Source: Streptomyces sp. NBC_01197 (GTDB taxonomy: Bacteria > Actinomycetota > Actinomycetes > Streptomycetales > Streptomycetaceae). Taken from it: a DNA stretch of 64,000 bases. The position numbers and the translations under genes were made by a program. Location: positions 1,302,001 to 1,366,000 of the forward strand of contig NZ_CP108569.1 of the NCBI RefSeq assembly GCF_036010505.1, written 5' to 3'. A model generated the notes under the pieces. That model was given only the letters and a program-made list of their open reading frames with translations. It made no database searches and was not told the DNA's origin. This document shows, piece after piece, positions 1 through 8,300 of this stretch; the stretch's first letter is position 1; each line of letters begins with the position of its first letter.

Positions 1-149
1 TCCACATCGGCGGCGGTGGCAAAGTCCCCCGCACCCTTGTCGATGCGGCTGAGCCGCTGGCCGTACATGTTGCGGACCACGTCCGCGCCGGCCCGCGCCC
101 CGGCTATCGCGACTGCAGCATCGTCGGAGCTCGCGTATGAGTCGATCAT
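1..149 (-). CDS. Inositol monophosphatase family protein (N-terminal part only)
   Basis: The reverse strand opens with ATG at 149 and stays open to the left edge. The 49 visible residues include RIDKGAGDFATAADV, which matches the N-terminal region of the inositol monophosphatase family (metal-dependent phosphatases of inositol phosphate, fructose-1,6-bisphosphate or nucleotide 3'-phosphate). The catalytic motifs (EE, DPIDGT) lie outside the window, so substrate cannot be judged. It reads away from the transposon debris to its right, which ends within about 15 bases of its start codon, so its native promoter may have been displaced. The identification rests on one short conserved stretch. Confidence 0.65.
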   Translation of the reverse strand, partial: MIDSYASSDDAAVAIAGARAGADVVRNMYGQRLSRIDKGAGDFATAADV

Positions 150-162
150 GCCGTGCAGACTA

Positions 163-397
163 TCGAGGCGAAGCTACCGCCCCGGCGAACCTTCCCGGTC
201 ACGGAAGGTCGCAGAGAAGCGGCTGCACGCCACGGTCGCGGGCGCCGCCCGCCGCGCGGACCCGGCGCTGCCGGGGGACCTGGTGGCGACGCTGAAGACG
301 CCGGAGGGCTCGCGGTTCTCGGAGCTGGAGCGGCTGCGCCGGCCGCCGACGCGGACCACCGGCATGGCGTTTGGCGGCGCGCTGGAGCGGGTGGACA
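163..397 (+). pseudogene. Fragment of a Tn3-family transposase
   Basis: In the frame starting at base 163 the translation reads like an internal part of a Tn3-family TnpA of the DUF4158 lineage, with the stretch SELERLRRPPTRTTG followed by ALERVD. There is no start codon belonging to it, no catalytic region, and homology stops sharply at about 397 where an IS701-type fragment begins on the other strand. It is therefore a decayed internal scrap of about 75 codons. It appears to belong to a different TnpA lineage from the element at 37.9-44.4 kb. Family recognition is from memory of the motif, so moderate confidence. Confidence 0.5.
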
Positions 398-926
398 GGC
401 CCGCAGCCCGGCAGCGGTCCGGGTCGCATGTCCACGAGCGCGGGATGTATAGCTCACGGTCCACCGCCGCGTGTCCACGGCTGCCTGCGTAGACGAGGTA
501 GACGGCGACCTGGGCGTTTTCGATCCTCCCGGCGGTGCCGGTGTACTGACGCTGGGCACCCACGGTGTGCGTGCCCTTCTTCACGTCCCCGGTCTCATCG
601 ACCACCAGCACCGCGTCCTCGTCGTGCAGATGCTCCAGCACGTACTCACGCACATCGTCGCGCCCTCTGTCGGCATCCCACTTGGCCCGGCCGAGCAGGT
701 GCCGCATGCCGTCCGGACTGGTCTCCCCGGCCCACTCGGCGATGCTCCAGCAGTTCTTGCGCGGCAGGTCCGACAGCAGCCCCAGCACCAAGTCCCGTAC
801 CCGGCGCCGGGGTTCGACCCGCGCGAACCGGCCCGCTATCCGGAACATCAGTACCTCGAACGTCTCCTGCCAGAGGGCAGGGTCTACGCTGTGACCCGTG
901 GCCACCGCATGATCGTTTGCCTTCAC
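398..926 (-). pseudogene. IS701-family transposase, 5' part only
   Basis: Reading leftward from a GTG at 926, about 176 residues match the N-terminal half of IS701-type DDE transposases: VVDETGDVKKG (first catalytic Asp), then VGAQRQYTGTAGRIENAQ and ELYIPRSWTCDPDRCRAAGL. At base 397-398 the match breaks off and the frame enters antisense of the Tn3 fragment, so the C-terminal half with the remaining catalytic residues is missing. Family members are usually about 400 residues. The element was truncated by recombination or by insertion against the Tn3 remnant. It should be inactive. Confidence 0.75.
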
Positions 927-1025
927 ACACCGATGATCAGCGGTGGCCGTACCCGTCTCCCAGCCGCCCCACCTGTGACCAGGCCGGTTGGCTGCCGGCC
1001 TGCGTGTGCTCGTCGGCGCACTCGA

Positions 1026-1604
1026 TCAAGCCGCTGCGGGAGCGCTCCAGCCGGTGTCGGCGGCCCACCGTTCGGCCGCAGCCATCAATACCTCCGTAGC
1101 GGGGGCCTTGATCTGCCCATAGTCCGACAGGTCCGGCACGCTCAGTGCCAGCCGCTGCTTGAATGCGCCCCACGCCCGACGGGCGTCCTCGTCCGCACGC
1201 AGGTAGGCGCGAAACAGCAGGGCAAAGCGGGCATTAGGTCCGGCGTCCTCCCGCAAGTGGACGTTGCACGACCTTGCGCCGGCCGGTGGCGCGAAGACGA
1301 GTTTGTGACACCGCTGGCCGCCGGAGACTTCGACGCGGTTCCACGGCTCCGGGCGGCACCGGAAGCCGATCACCGCAAGCAGCGGTACATCCCTGGCCTC
1401 GTCGATCGACGTCATCCGCACCTGCACATCAATGCAGTCCTTGGCCGGCAAGCCCGGTACCGAAGTGGATCCCACGTGGTCGACCCCGAGCACGAGGTCA
1501 CCCAGCGCATCTCGCAGCATCCCTGCAAGCAGCTCGAACTCCATCGGCCACTGCGGGCGGTACTCCACCACGGCAACCTGACCGCGCTCATCGGGAAACG
1601 GCAT
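1026..1604 (-). CDS. GrpB family protein (UPF0157, nucleotidyltransferase fold)
   Basis: A 192-residue protein starting at ATG 1604. It carries the GrpB/UPF0157 signature: VEYRPQWP near residue 13, then LVLGVDHVGSTSVPGLPAKDCIDVQV (GSTSVPG and the D-x-D pair resemble the GS...DxD nucleotidyltransferase core), and a C-terminal half with VHLRE and the FRAYLRAD motif. Length is normal for the family. The biochemical role of the family is unsettled; a nucleotidyltransferase-like activity is inferred from fold only. It is divergent from the TetR gene at 1764 with about 160 bases between them, and stands alone otherwise. Confidence 0.85.
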   Translation of the reverse strand: MPFPDERGQVAVVEYRPQWPMEFELLAGMLRDALGDLVLGVDHVGSTSVPGLPAKDCIDVQVRMTSIDEARDVPLLAVIGFRCRPEPWNRVEVSGGQRCHKLVFAPPAGARSCNVHLREDAGPNARFALLFRAYLRADEDARRAWGAFKQRLALSVPDLSDYGQIKAPATEVLMAAAERWAADTGWSAPAAA

Positions 1605-1763
1605 GTCGCCAGACGCTACATGTCATTCGAGCGACTCCATAGACAGCGGGGCCACCTCCTGCAACCCGCCAACGGGTGTGCCCCAGCACTCGACACAAAC
1701 AAGATCACGATCTACGGCTGGAGTATTAGCCGCGTTGATCATTCGCGAAGTGAAAGGGCTGCA

Positions 1764-2348
1764 GTGAGCACTCCCATAGCCGAAACCGGGCGGCCCGTCA
1801 TGGCCGACCGTGCGCGGCAGATCATGGCCGCTGCCCGGGAGTTGCTCGACGCTGAAGGGCCGGAGGCGTTGTCGATGCGACGCATTGCCGAGCGCGTCGG
1901 CATCCGGGCGCCTTCCTTGTACAAGCACTTTCCCGACAAGGCCGCTGTCGAGGCCGGGCTTCAAGCACAGGGGATGGTTCGCCTGGCGCAGGACATGGAG
2001 GCTGCTGAGGCCGAGATCGGCGACGATCCGCCCCTGCTGGTGCTCGCGAGCGCCTATCGGCAGCATGCGCTCGCCGGTCCGCATCTCTACCGCCTTACCC
2101 ACACTCGGCCGCTCGCCCGCGCTGCGCTACCCGAAGGGCTCGAAGACCGCGCGGCGATGCCCCTGGCCCGCGCGGTGCATGGCGACATCGATATCGCGCG
2201 GTCGTTCTGGGGGTTCGCCCACGGCATGGTGACACTCGAACTCGACGGCCGATTCCCGCCCGGCGCGGACCCGGATGCCGCATGGCGCACCGGCTGCGAG
2301 GCGTTCGCCGACCTACTCCAGAACAAGAATGGCGGGGATGCCCTGTGA
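1764..2348 (+). CDS. TetR/AcrR family transcriptional regulator
   Basis: A regulator of about 194 residues. The N-terminal helix-turn-helix is clear: [17 protein letters not shown], then [24 protein letters not shown], the canonical TetR DNA-binding signature at roughly residues 17-62. The C-terminal part ([21 protein letters not shown]) resembles the WHG-type ligand domain. GTG at 1764 is chosen as start, with ATG 1800 as an alternative that would still keep the HTH intact. The broken lgt copy follows on the same strand after 233 bases, and GrpB is divergent. Its target is not evident; the adjacent divergent GrpB promoter is a reasonable guess. Confidence 0.88.
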   Translation: MSTPIAETGRPVMADRARQIMAAARELLDAEGPEALSMRRIAERVGIRAPSLYKHFPDKAAVEAGLQAQGMVRLAQDMEAAEAEIGDDPPLLVLASAYRQHALAGPHLYRLTHTRPLARAALPEGLEDRAAMPLARAVHGDIDIARSFWGFAHGMVTLELDGRFPPGADPDAAWRTGCEAFADLLQNKNGGDAL

Positions 2349-2581
2349 CGGCCATCGCCAAGCGTTCCGCTCCTGGCCTCCCCTGCTCCTGCTATGGATC
2401 GCCGCACTCGGCACCACGCTCAGGCGCTGGCCCTGAATGCTCGCTCGACCGGGCGATGCGCGGACAACTGCCGCTCGGGATGCCCAGCGGTCACGGCTCC
2501 TGGACAAGGAGCTCCGGCAGGAGGCCGTCCGGTGCACGCCTGATGACCAATCCCCTTCACCAAGCCTGCTACGGGGTGACC

Positions 2582-3466
2582 ATGGATCTCGCCTACCTTC
2601 CCAGCCCATCAACCGGGGTACTGCACCTCGGCCCGGTGCCGTTGAGGGCGTACGCCTTCTGCATCATCCTCGGCGTGTTCGTGGCCGTCTGGCTCGGCAA
2701 CCGGCGCTAAGTCACACGGGGCGGGGACCGGGGCGTCATCGCCGACATCACCATCTGGGCCGTGCCGTTCGGCCTCGTGGGCGGACGGCTGTACCACGTG
2801 CTCACCAGCCCCGACGCGTACTTCGGCAACCACGGCGAGCCAATCCGGGCTCTGTACGTGTGGGAAGGCGGGCTCGGCATCTGGGGCGCCATCGCCCTGG
2901 GCGGCCTTGGCGCGTGGATCGGCTGCCGTCGCCGCTGCATCCCCCTTCCCGCCTTCGCGGACGCCATCGCCCCGGGCATCGCCGTGGCCCAGGCGATCGG
3001 CCGCTGGGGCAACTGGTTCAACCAGGAGCTCTACGGCCGCCCCACCACGCTCCCTTGGGGCCTGGAGATCGACCGCGCACACCGCCCATTCGGAATGCTC
3101 GACATCGCCACGTATCACCCCACCTTCCTCTACGAGTCGCTCTGGGACATCGGCGTCGCCGCACTGGTCCTCTGGGCGGCCCGGCGGTTCGCACTCGGCC
3201 ACGGCCGGGCCTTCGCCCTGTATGCCGCTGCCTACACGGCTGGCCGATTCTGGACGGAGTACCTGCGCATCGACGAGGCCCACACGTTCCTCGGCCTGCG
3301 CCTGAACGACTGGACCTCCGTCGTGGTCTTCCTCGGCGCGATCGCCTACCTCGTCGTATCGGCCCGCCGCCTCCCCGGCATCGAGGACGTGTCGCGGCCC
3401 CGGGGCGAGGGCGGAACGGAGAAGGGTGACAAGCCTCGTAACACCATGCCGACATCAAACCCTTAG
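2582..3466 (+). pseudogene. lgt: Prolipoprotein diacylglyceryl transferase broken by an in-frame stop
   Basis: Lgt transfers diacylglycerol from phosphatidylglycerol to the lipobox cysteine of prolipoproteins in the membrane. The reading frame from ATG 2582 begins with the typical Streptomyces Lgt N-terminus ([36 protein letters not shown]) and, in the same frame, continues after a TAA at 2708-2710 with TRGGDRGVIADITIWAVPFGLVGGRLYH, GRWGNWFNQELYG (the invariant phosphatidylglycerol-binding signature), HPTFLYESLWD and GRFWTEYLRID. So one codon, usually aromatic here, has become TAA with no shift in frame. The remainder of about 250 codons is undamaged. No good internal start restores the first transmembrane segment. 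Streptomyces often have two lgt copies, so loss of one is tolerable. A base-calling error is the main alternative. Confidence 0.85.
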
Positions 3467-3515
3467 CGCTCCGCCTCAAGTGGATCTCGCCCCCGTCGCC
3501 TCGCAAGGAGAACGC

Positions 3516-3935
3516 ATGACATCCCCAACGCGCCCCAAGGCCAACCGGAGTTCGGCATCGGGCCTGGTCCGCGGCGCCTGGGCCCTGCTCTCTGTGTTTC
3601 TGCTGGCCTGGGCTGTGCTCGAGATGGTCAACCACGGCGGCGGGACGATTCCACTGGGCATATTGGGCTTCATCGCTCCCGACCTGACGCTGTTCGTCGG
3701 GCCGTCGGGGCCTCGCGAACCCGGGCAGCTCCCACGCGGCAAGGTGCCCGCCTACAACCTCGTCCACCGGCCGATCGTCCCAATTCCGGGGCTCATCGTC
3801 GTCCCCTTCCTGCCGGGCGACGGACCAGGTGCCAACGTCGGGCTGTTCACTTTCGCGCTCGGCTGGCTGCTGCACATCGCCTCGGATCGGGCGCTCGGCT
3901 ACGGACTGCGCACTGCCGACGGCTGGCAGCGCTAA
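3516..3935 (+). CDS. DUF4260 family membrane protein
   Basis: A 139-residue small membrane protein with start ATG 3516, preceded by AAGGAG at 3505-3510. The sequence has a hydrophobic segment around residues 18-40 (GAWALLSVFLLAWAVLEMV), then IPLGILGFIAPDLTLFVG, PAYNLVHRP and, near the end, WLLHIASDRALGYGLRTADGWQ. The PAYNLxHRP and HIAxDRALGYGL pieces are the hallmarks of the DUF4260 family. Function is unknown. It lies 50 bases downstream of the lgt pseudogene on the same strand and may have been cotranscribed with it. The carboxy end is intact. Confidence 0.75.
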   Translation: MTSPTRPKANRSSASGLVRGAWALLSVFLLAWAVLEMVNHGGGTIPLGILGFIAPDLTLFVGPSGPREPGQLPRGKVPAYNLVHRPIVPIPGLIVVPFLPGDGPGANVGLFTFALGWLLHIASDRALGYGLRTADGWQR

Positions 3936-4075
3936 GCGCCGACCGGGCAGCTTCGCGGACCCGGACCTGGCACCGGCGAGATCATCACCCCCATCCACCG
4001 CGGGCACTGGAACTCGAAATGCAAGGCCCCTTACGCTTTGAGCATCCCCGGCGGTGATGCTTCCCAGGTATCGGT

Positions 4076-4192
4076 AAACGATCGTTTGACGACAGGCAGG
4101 CGGCGCGTCCAATGAACCCATGCAATCCGGGGCTCGCGGCGCCGCGAATCCAATCAGATCCGATGGTGATTGCTGACAGGGTTTGACGACAG
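4076..4192. repeat. Res-like repeats upstream of a recombinase remnant
   Basis: The 293-base gap before the recombinase remnant holds an exact 12-bp direct repeat, GTTTGACGACAG, at 4084-4095 and again at 4181-4192, and the first copy overlaps a perfect palindrome AAACGATCGTTT at 4076-4087. Repeats of this kind immediately upstream of a Tn3-type resolvase are what resolvase binding subsites (res) look like. The rest of the gap (3936-4075) shows no gene I can support. Binding by the neighbouring recombinase is inference. Confidence 0.45.
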
Positions 4193-4228
4193 ATAGGGTT
4201 CGATCCCCCGTACGGAAGGGGCCCTTCG

Positions 4229-5142
4229 GTGGCGAACCTGGTCTACAAGCGGGTCTCGACAGACCAGCAGTCCACCGCCCGGCAGAACCTCGTCCTGGAT
4301 GAGGCCGGGATCGAGGACCCGGTCGTCTTCGAGACCCGGGCACCTCCAGCCGCCTCCACCCGCTCCAGCGCCCGAAGTTCCGCGAACTGCTCACCTACGC
4401 GCGGCCGGGCGACACCGTGCACATCTCCGAGATGTTCCGCCTCGTACGCGGTACCGCGCACATCCTCGACGTGCTCGACGTCCTCCACCGCGACCGCCTC
4501 GCCCTGCGCATCCACGACGGCGCGTTCTCCGCCATGGACCTCACCGCCCGCCACCCCCGCACCGGCGAGCTGCTGTCCACCGTGAAGTTCATGGTGCAGA
4601 CCCTCGCCGCCGCCGGCGAACTCCAACGCGACCTCCAGCGCGAGCTGACCTACGACGGACTGCGCGCCGCCGAGGCCAAGGGCAGCAAGGGTGGGCGCCG
4701 CCCCGCCGTGGCGCCCACGAAGACCGCCGACGTACGCACCGCGTACCTGGAAGGCCGCTCCATCGCCGCCCTCGCCCGCGACCACGGCGTCAGCCGCGGT
4801 GCCATCCGCACGGTCGTCGCCGACCTCCTGCCCGACCACACCGCCATCGAGGAGGACGTCCCGGCCCCGGAGCTGCCGATCACCCTCGACATGCCCGGCA
4901 AGGTCGCCGACTATCTCCGCGCCACCGAGCTGGAACCCGCCGAACGTGCCGCCCTCGACCAGGGGACGACCGTACGGCGCGGCCAGGGCTACACCCTGCG
5001 CGTCACCGCTGTCCTCGCGGTGCACCGTCGGCTCCTCGCCCTCTGCCAGCCGCTCGACGGCGGCCAGGGCACCCCCGCGATCCCGGCCCAGCGCACGGCC
5101 CGCCGCGAGTACGAGAACCGGGTCACCACCCTCACGCCCTGA
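4229..5142 (+). pseudogene. Tn3-type serine recombinase (resolvase), frameshifted
   Basis: GTG at 4229 starts ANLVYKRVSTDQQSTARQN, the catalytic-serine N-terminus of a serine recombinase (Ser in RVSTDQQ). The frame is lost near base 4340: the expected continuation (SSRLHPLQRPKFRELLTYARPGD) is found one frame over and runs to 5142, giving EMFRLVRGTAHILDVLDVLHRD, KFMVQTLAAAGELQRDLQRELT and a C-terminal part with ARDHGVSRGAIRTVVADLLP, a DNA-binding helix-turn-helix. A one-base loss near 4340 explains it. It is probably the resolvase of a Tn3 element whose transposase and ends are gone. It differs in sequence from the resolvase at 38.0-38.9 kb. Confidence 0.8.
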
Positions 5143-5329
5143 CCATGATCGTTCTCAGCGCCAACCGCTGTACCGATGCTCCCCGAGGCCGCACTCGGCA
5201 CGCGGCCCCTCCGGGAACGCCGGTCCAAAGAGTTTCGCCCCGGGCCAATACACCTGTCCGGTGACGCTCGTTGGCCCTGATGGCCCATAGAGCCCGTAGA
5301 CCAAGCACCTGCGTCAGGAGACGGCACGC

Positions 5330-8300
5330 ATGAACAGGAAGTCCGGCAGCCGGAACGGTCGCTTGCCGCTGACCGCCGCACAGACGGGGATGTGGTTCTC
5401 CCAGGAGCTGGACGCGGAGAACCCCAACTACCGCGCGGCCGAGTTCGTCGAGATCCGGGGCCCGCTCGACCTGGAGCTGCTGGAGGAGTCCCTGCGCGAG
5501 GCCGTCGGCGAGACGCAGGCGCTGCGGGCCGGGTTCGAGACCGACGGCGAGGGCCGCACCTGGCAGCGCGTGGGGCCCGCGCCGCAGTGGTCGCTGCCGC
5601 TGGTCGACCTGCGCGGCACTGACGACCCGTGGGCCGCCGCGCACACCTGGATGTGGGACGACATGCGGTGCCCGCTGGACCTGGGACGCCCGCCGCTCTT
5701 CACCTTCGCGGTGCTCAGGACGGCCGATGACTGCTTCCTGCTCTACATCAGCGTGCACCACATCGCGCTCGACGGTTATGGCTTCTCGCTCTTCATCCAG
5801 CGGGTGGCCGAGCTCTACTCCGCGCTGGAGTCCGGCCGGTTCCGGCCCGATCCGTCCTGGGGGACGCTGGAGGACCTGCTGTCCGACGAGGCCGCGTACC
5901 ACGCGTCGGAGCGGTTCACCGAGGACCGGGAGTACTGGGCGGCGCAGCTCGCCGGCCACCCGGCCGCGCCCGACGCGGCGGGCCGGCTGAAGTCGGTCCC
6001 GCACCGCTTCGTACGGGAGAGCGGCCCCGTCGGCGCCCCGGCGGCCGCGGGGCTGCGGGCGCTGGCCCGGCAGGCCAGGACGAGCCTGCCGTCGGTCGCG
6101 ATGGCGGCGCTCGCGCTGTACGTGCACCGGCTGAGCGGACGTGACGAGGTGTCACTCGATCTGACGGTGACCGGCCGCACCGGAGCGGTGGCCCGTACGG
6201 TCCCGGTGATGCTGGCCAACGTGCTTCCGCTGTCGGTACGTCCGGAGCCCGGCGGCACGGTGTCCGAGCTGGTACGCCACACCGCGCGGCAGGCCCGCGG
6301 GCTGCTGCGCCACCAGCGCTACCCGGCGCCGTACCTCGTCAAGGACCTCGGCGGTATCCCCGCCGGCGGATATCTGGGCGACTGGGGCATCAACATCATG
6401 GGATACGACCCGCAGCTGTCGTTCGGCCGGCACCCCGCCGTCCTGCACAACCTCTCCAACGGCCCGGTGACCGGTCTCGGTGTGAACGTGTACGACCGCC
6501 CGGCGGACGGTTCGCTGCGGATCGACTTCAACGCGGACCCCGCCCTGTACAGCGCGGAGGTCACGGCCGGGCACCACCGGCGGTTCCTGGCCCTGCTCGA
6601 CACGCTGGCCACGGCGGGTCCCGACCGGCCCGTCGCGGAGATCGGGCTGCTGACATCCGACGAGCGGCACCGGGTGGTGAGCGGCTGGAACGACACCGGG
6701 CGCCCGGTGCCCACCGCCACGCTGACCGGGCTGTTCGAGCGCCAGGCCCGCCGTGCGCCGGATGCGACCGCGCTGGTGTGCGGCGCGAACGTCCTCACGT
6801 ACGGCGAACTCAACGCGCGCGCCAACCGGCTGGCCCGGCTGCTGATCTCGCGCGGCGCCGGTCCCGAGACCTTCGTCGCGCTGGCGCTGCCGCGCACCGC
6901 CGACTACCCGGTCGCCCTGCTCGCGGTGCTCAAAGCGGGCGCGGCGTGCGTACCGGTGGATCCGGAGCACCCTGCCGAGCGCATCCGGTACCTGCTCACC
7001 GACGCCGCCCCGCTCTGTGTTGTCACCACCGCCGCTGCCGCCCCAGGGCTGCCCGCCGCCGTGCCCGCGCTGCTGGTCGACGCGCCCGGCACCGTCCGCG
7101 AACTGGCCGCCGGGCCGGACACCGACCTGCGCGACAGCGACCGCCGTGCCCCGCTGCTGCCGCACCACCCCGCGTACGTCAGCTACACATCGGGGTCCAC
7201 CGGAGCGCCGAAGGGCGTGGTCGTCGAGCACCGCTCGCTCAGCAATCTCTGCGCCGACCACCACAGTGAACTGATCGCCCCTGCGGTCGCGGCGGCGGGC
7301 CGGCCGCTGCGGTCCGCGCTGACCGCGACGTTCACCTTCGACACCGCGTGGGAGGGTCCGCTCTTTCTGGCGGCGGGCCAGGAGCTCCATGTGATCGACG
7401 ACGCCGTACGGCTCGATCCGGCGGAGCTGGCCGGCTATGTCGACCGGCACGGGATCGACTTCCTGGATGTCACGCCCTCTTACCTGCACCAGCTGATCGC
7501 CGCCGGTCTGCTCACCGGCGCCCGGCACCGCCCCCGGCTGCTGATGATCGGCGGGGAGCCGCTGGACGAGGCGCTGTGGCGGACGCTGCGGGAGTGCCCG
7601 GACACGACCGCGTACAACTACTACGGCCCGACCGAGTGCACGGTCGACGCCGTGTACTGCCGACTGGACGCGGAAGGTGACCTGCCGGTCATCGGGCGGC
7701 CCGGTCACAACGTCCGCGCCTATGTCCTGGACGCCGCCCTGAACCCGGTGCCACCGGGGGTGCCCGGCGAACTGCACCTGGCCGGTGCGCAGGTGGCGCG
7801 CGGCTACCTCAACCGGCCCCGGCTCACGGCCGAACGTTTCCTCGCTGATCCGTTCGGTGCGCCGGGCAGCCGCATGTACCGCACCGGCGATCTCGTGCGG
7901 TGGACCGTCCGGGGCGCGCTGGAGTACCTCGGGCGCACCGACGACCAGCTCACGCTCCGCGGCCTGCGGATCGAGCCCGGCGAGATCGAGGCGGTGCTCG
8001 CCCGCCACCCCGGGGTGGCCCGCGCGGCGGTCGCGGTACGTGAGTCTCCGCAGGGCGAACCGGTCCTGGCCGCGTACGTGGTGCCGACCGGCCGGCCGTC
8101 GTCGGCGACCCCGGCACCGAGGGCGGCGGCCGACGGCGCCCCGTCCGCCGCCGAGCTGCGGGCCTGGGCGACGGAGCGGCTGCCGGGCTATCTGGTCCCC
8201 GGCGCGTATCTGCTGCTCGGCACGTTGCCGCTGACGCCGCACGGCAAGCTCGACCGGGCCGCCCTCCCGGCGCCGGAGGCGACGGCCGAACGGGCCGGGA

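Noticed and set aside
2338..2436. Possible 32-residue hydrophobic peptide (ATG 2338)
   Set aside because: Overlaps the TetR end, has no ribosome site and no recognisable pattern; too weak to call.
6152..8242. Long minus-strand frame opposite the NRPS
   Set aside because: Shadow of the condensation/adenylation domains; composition is typical of antisense in high-GC DNA.
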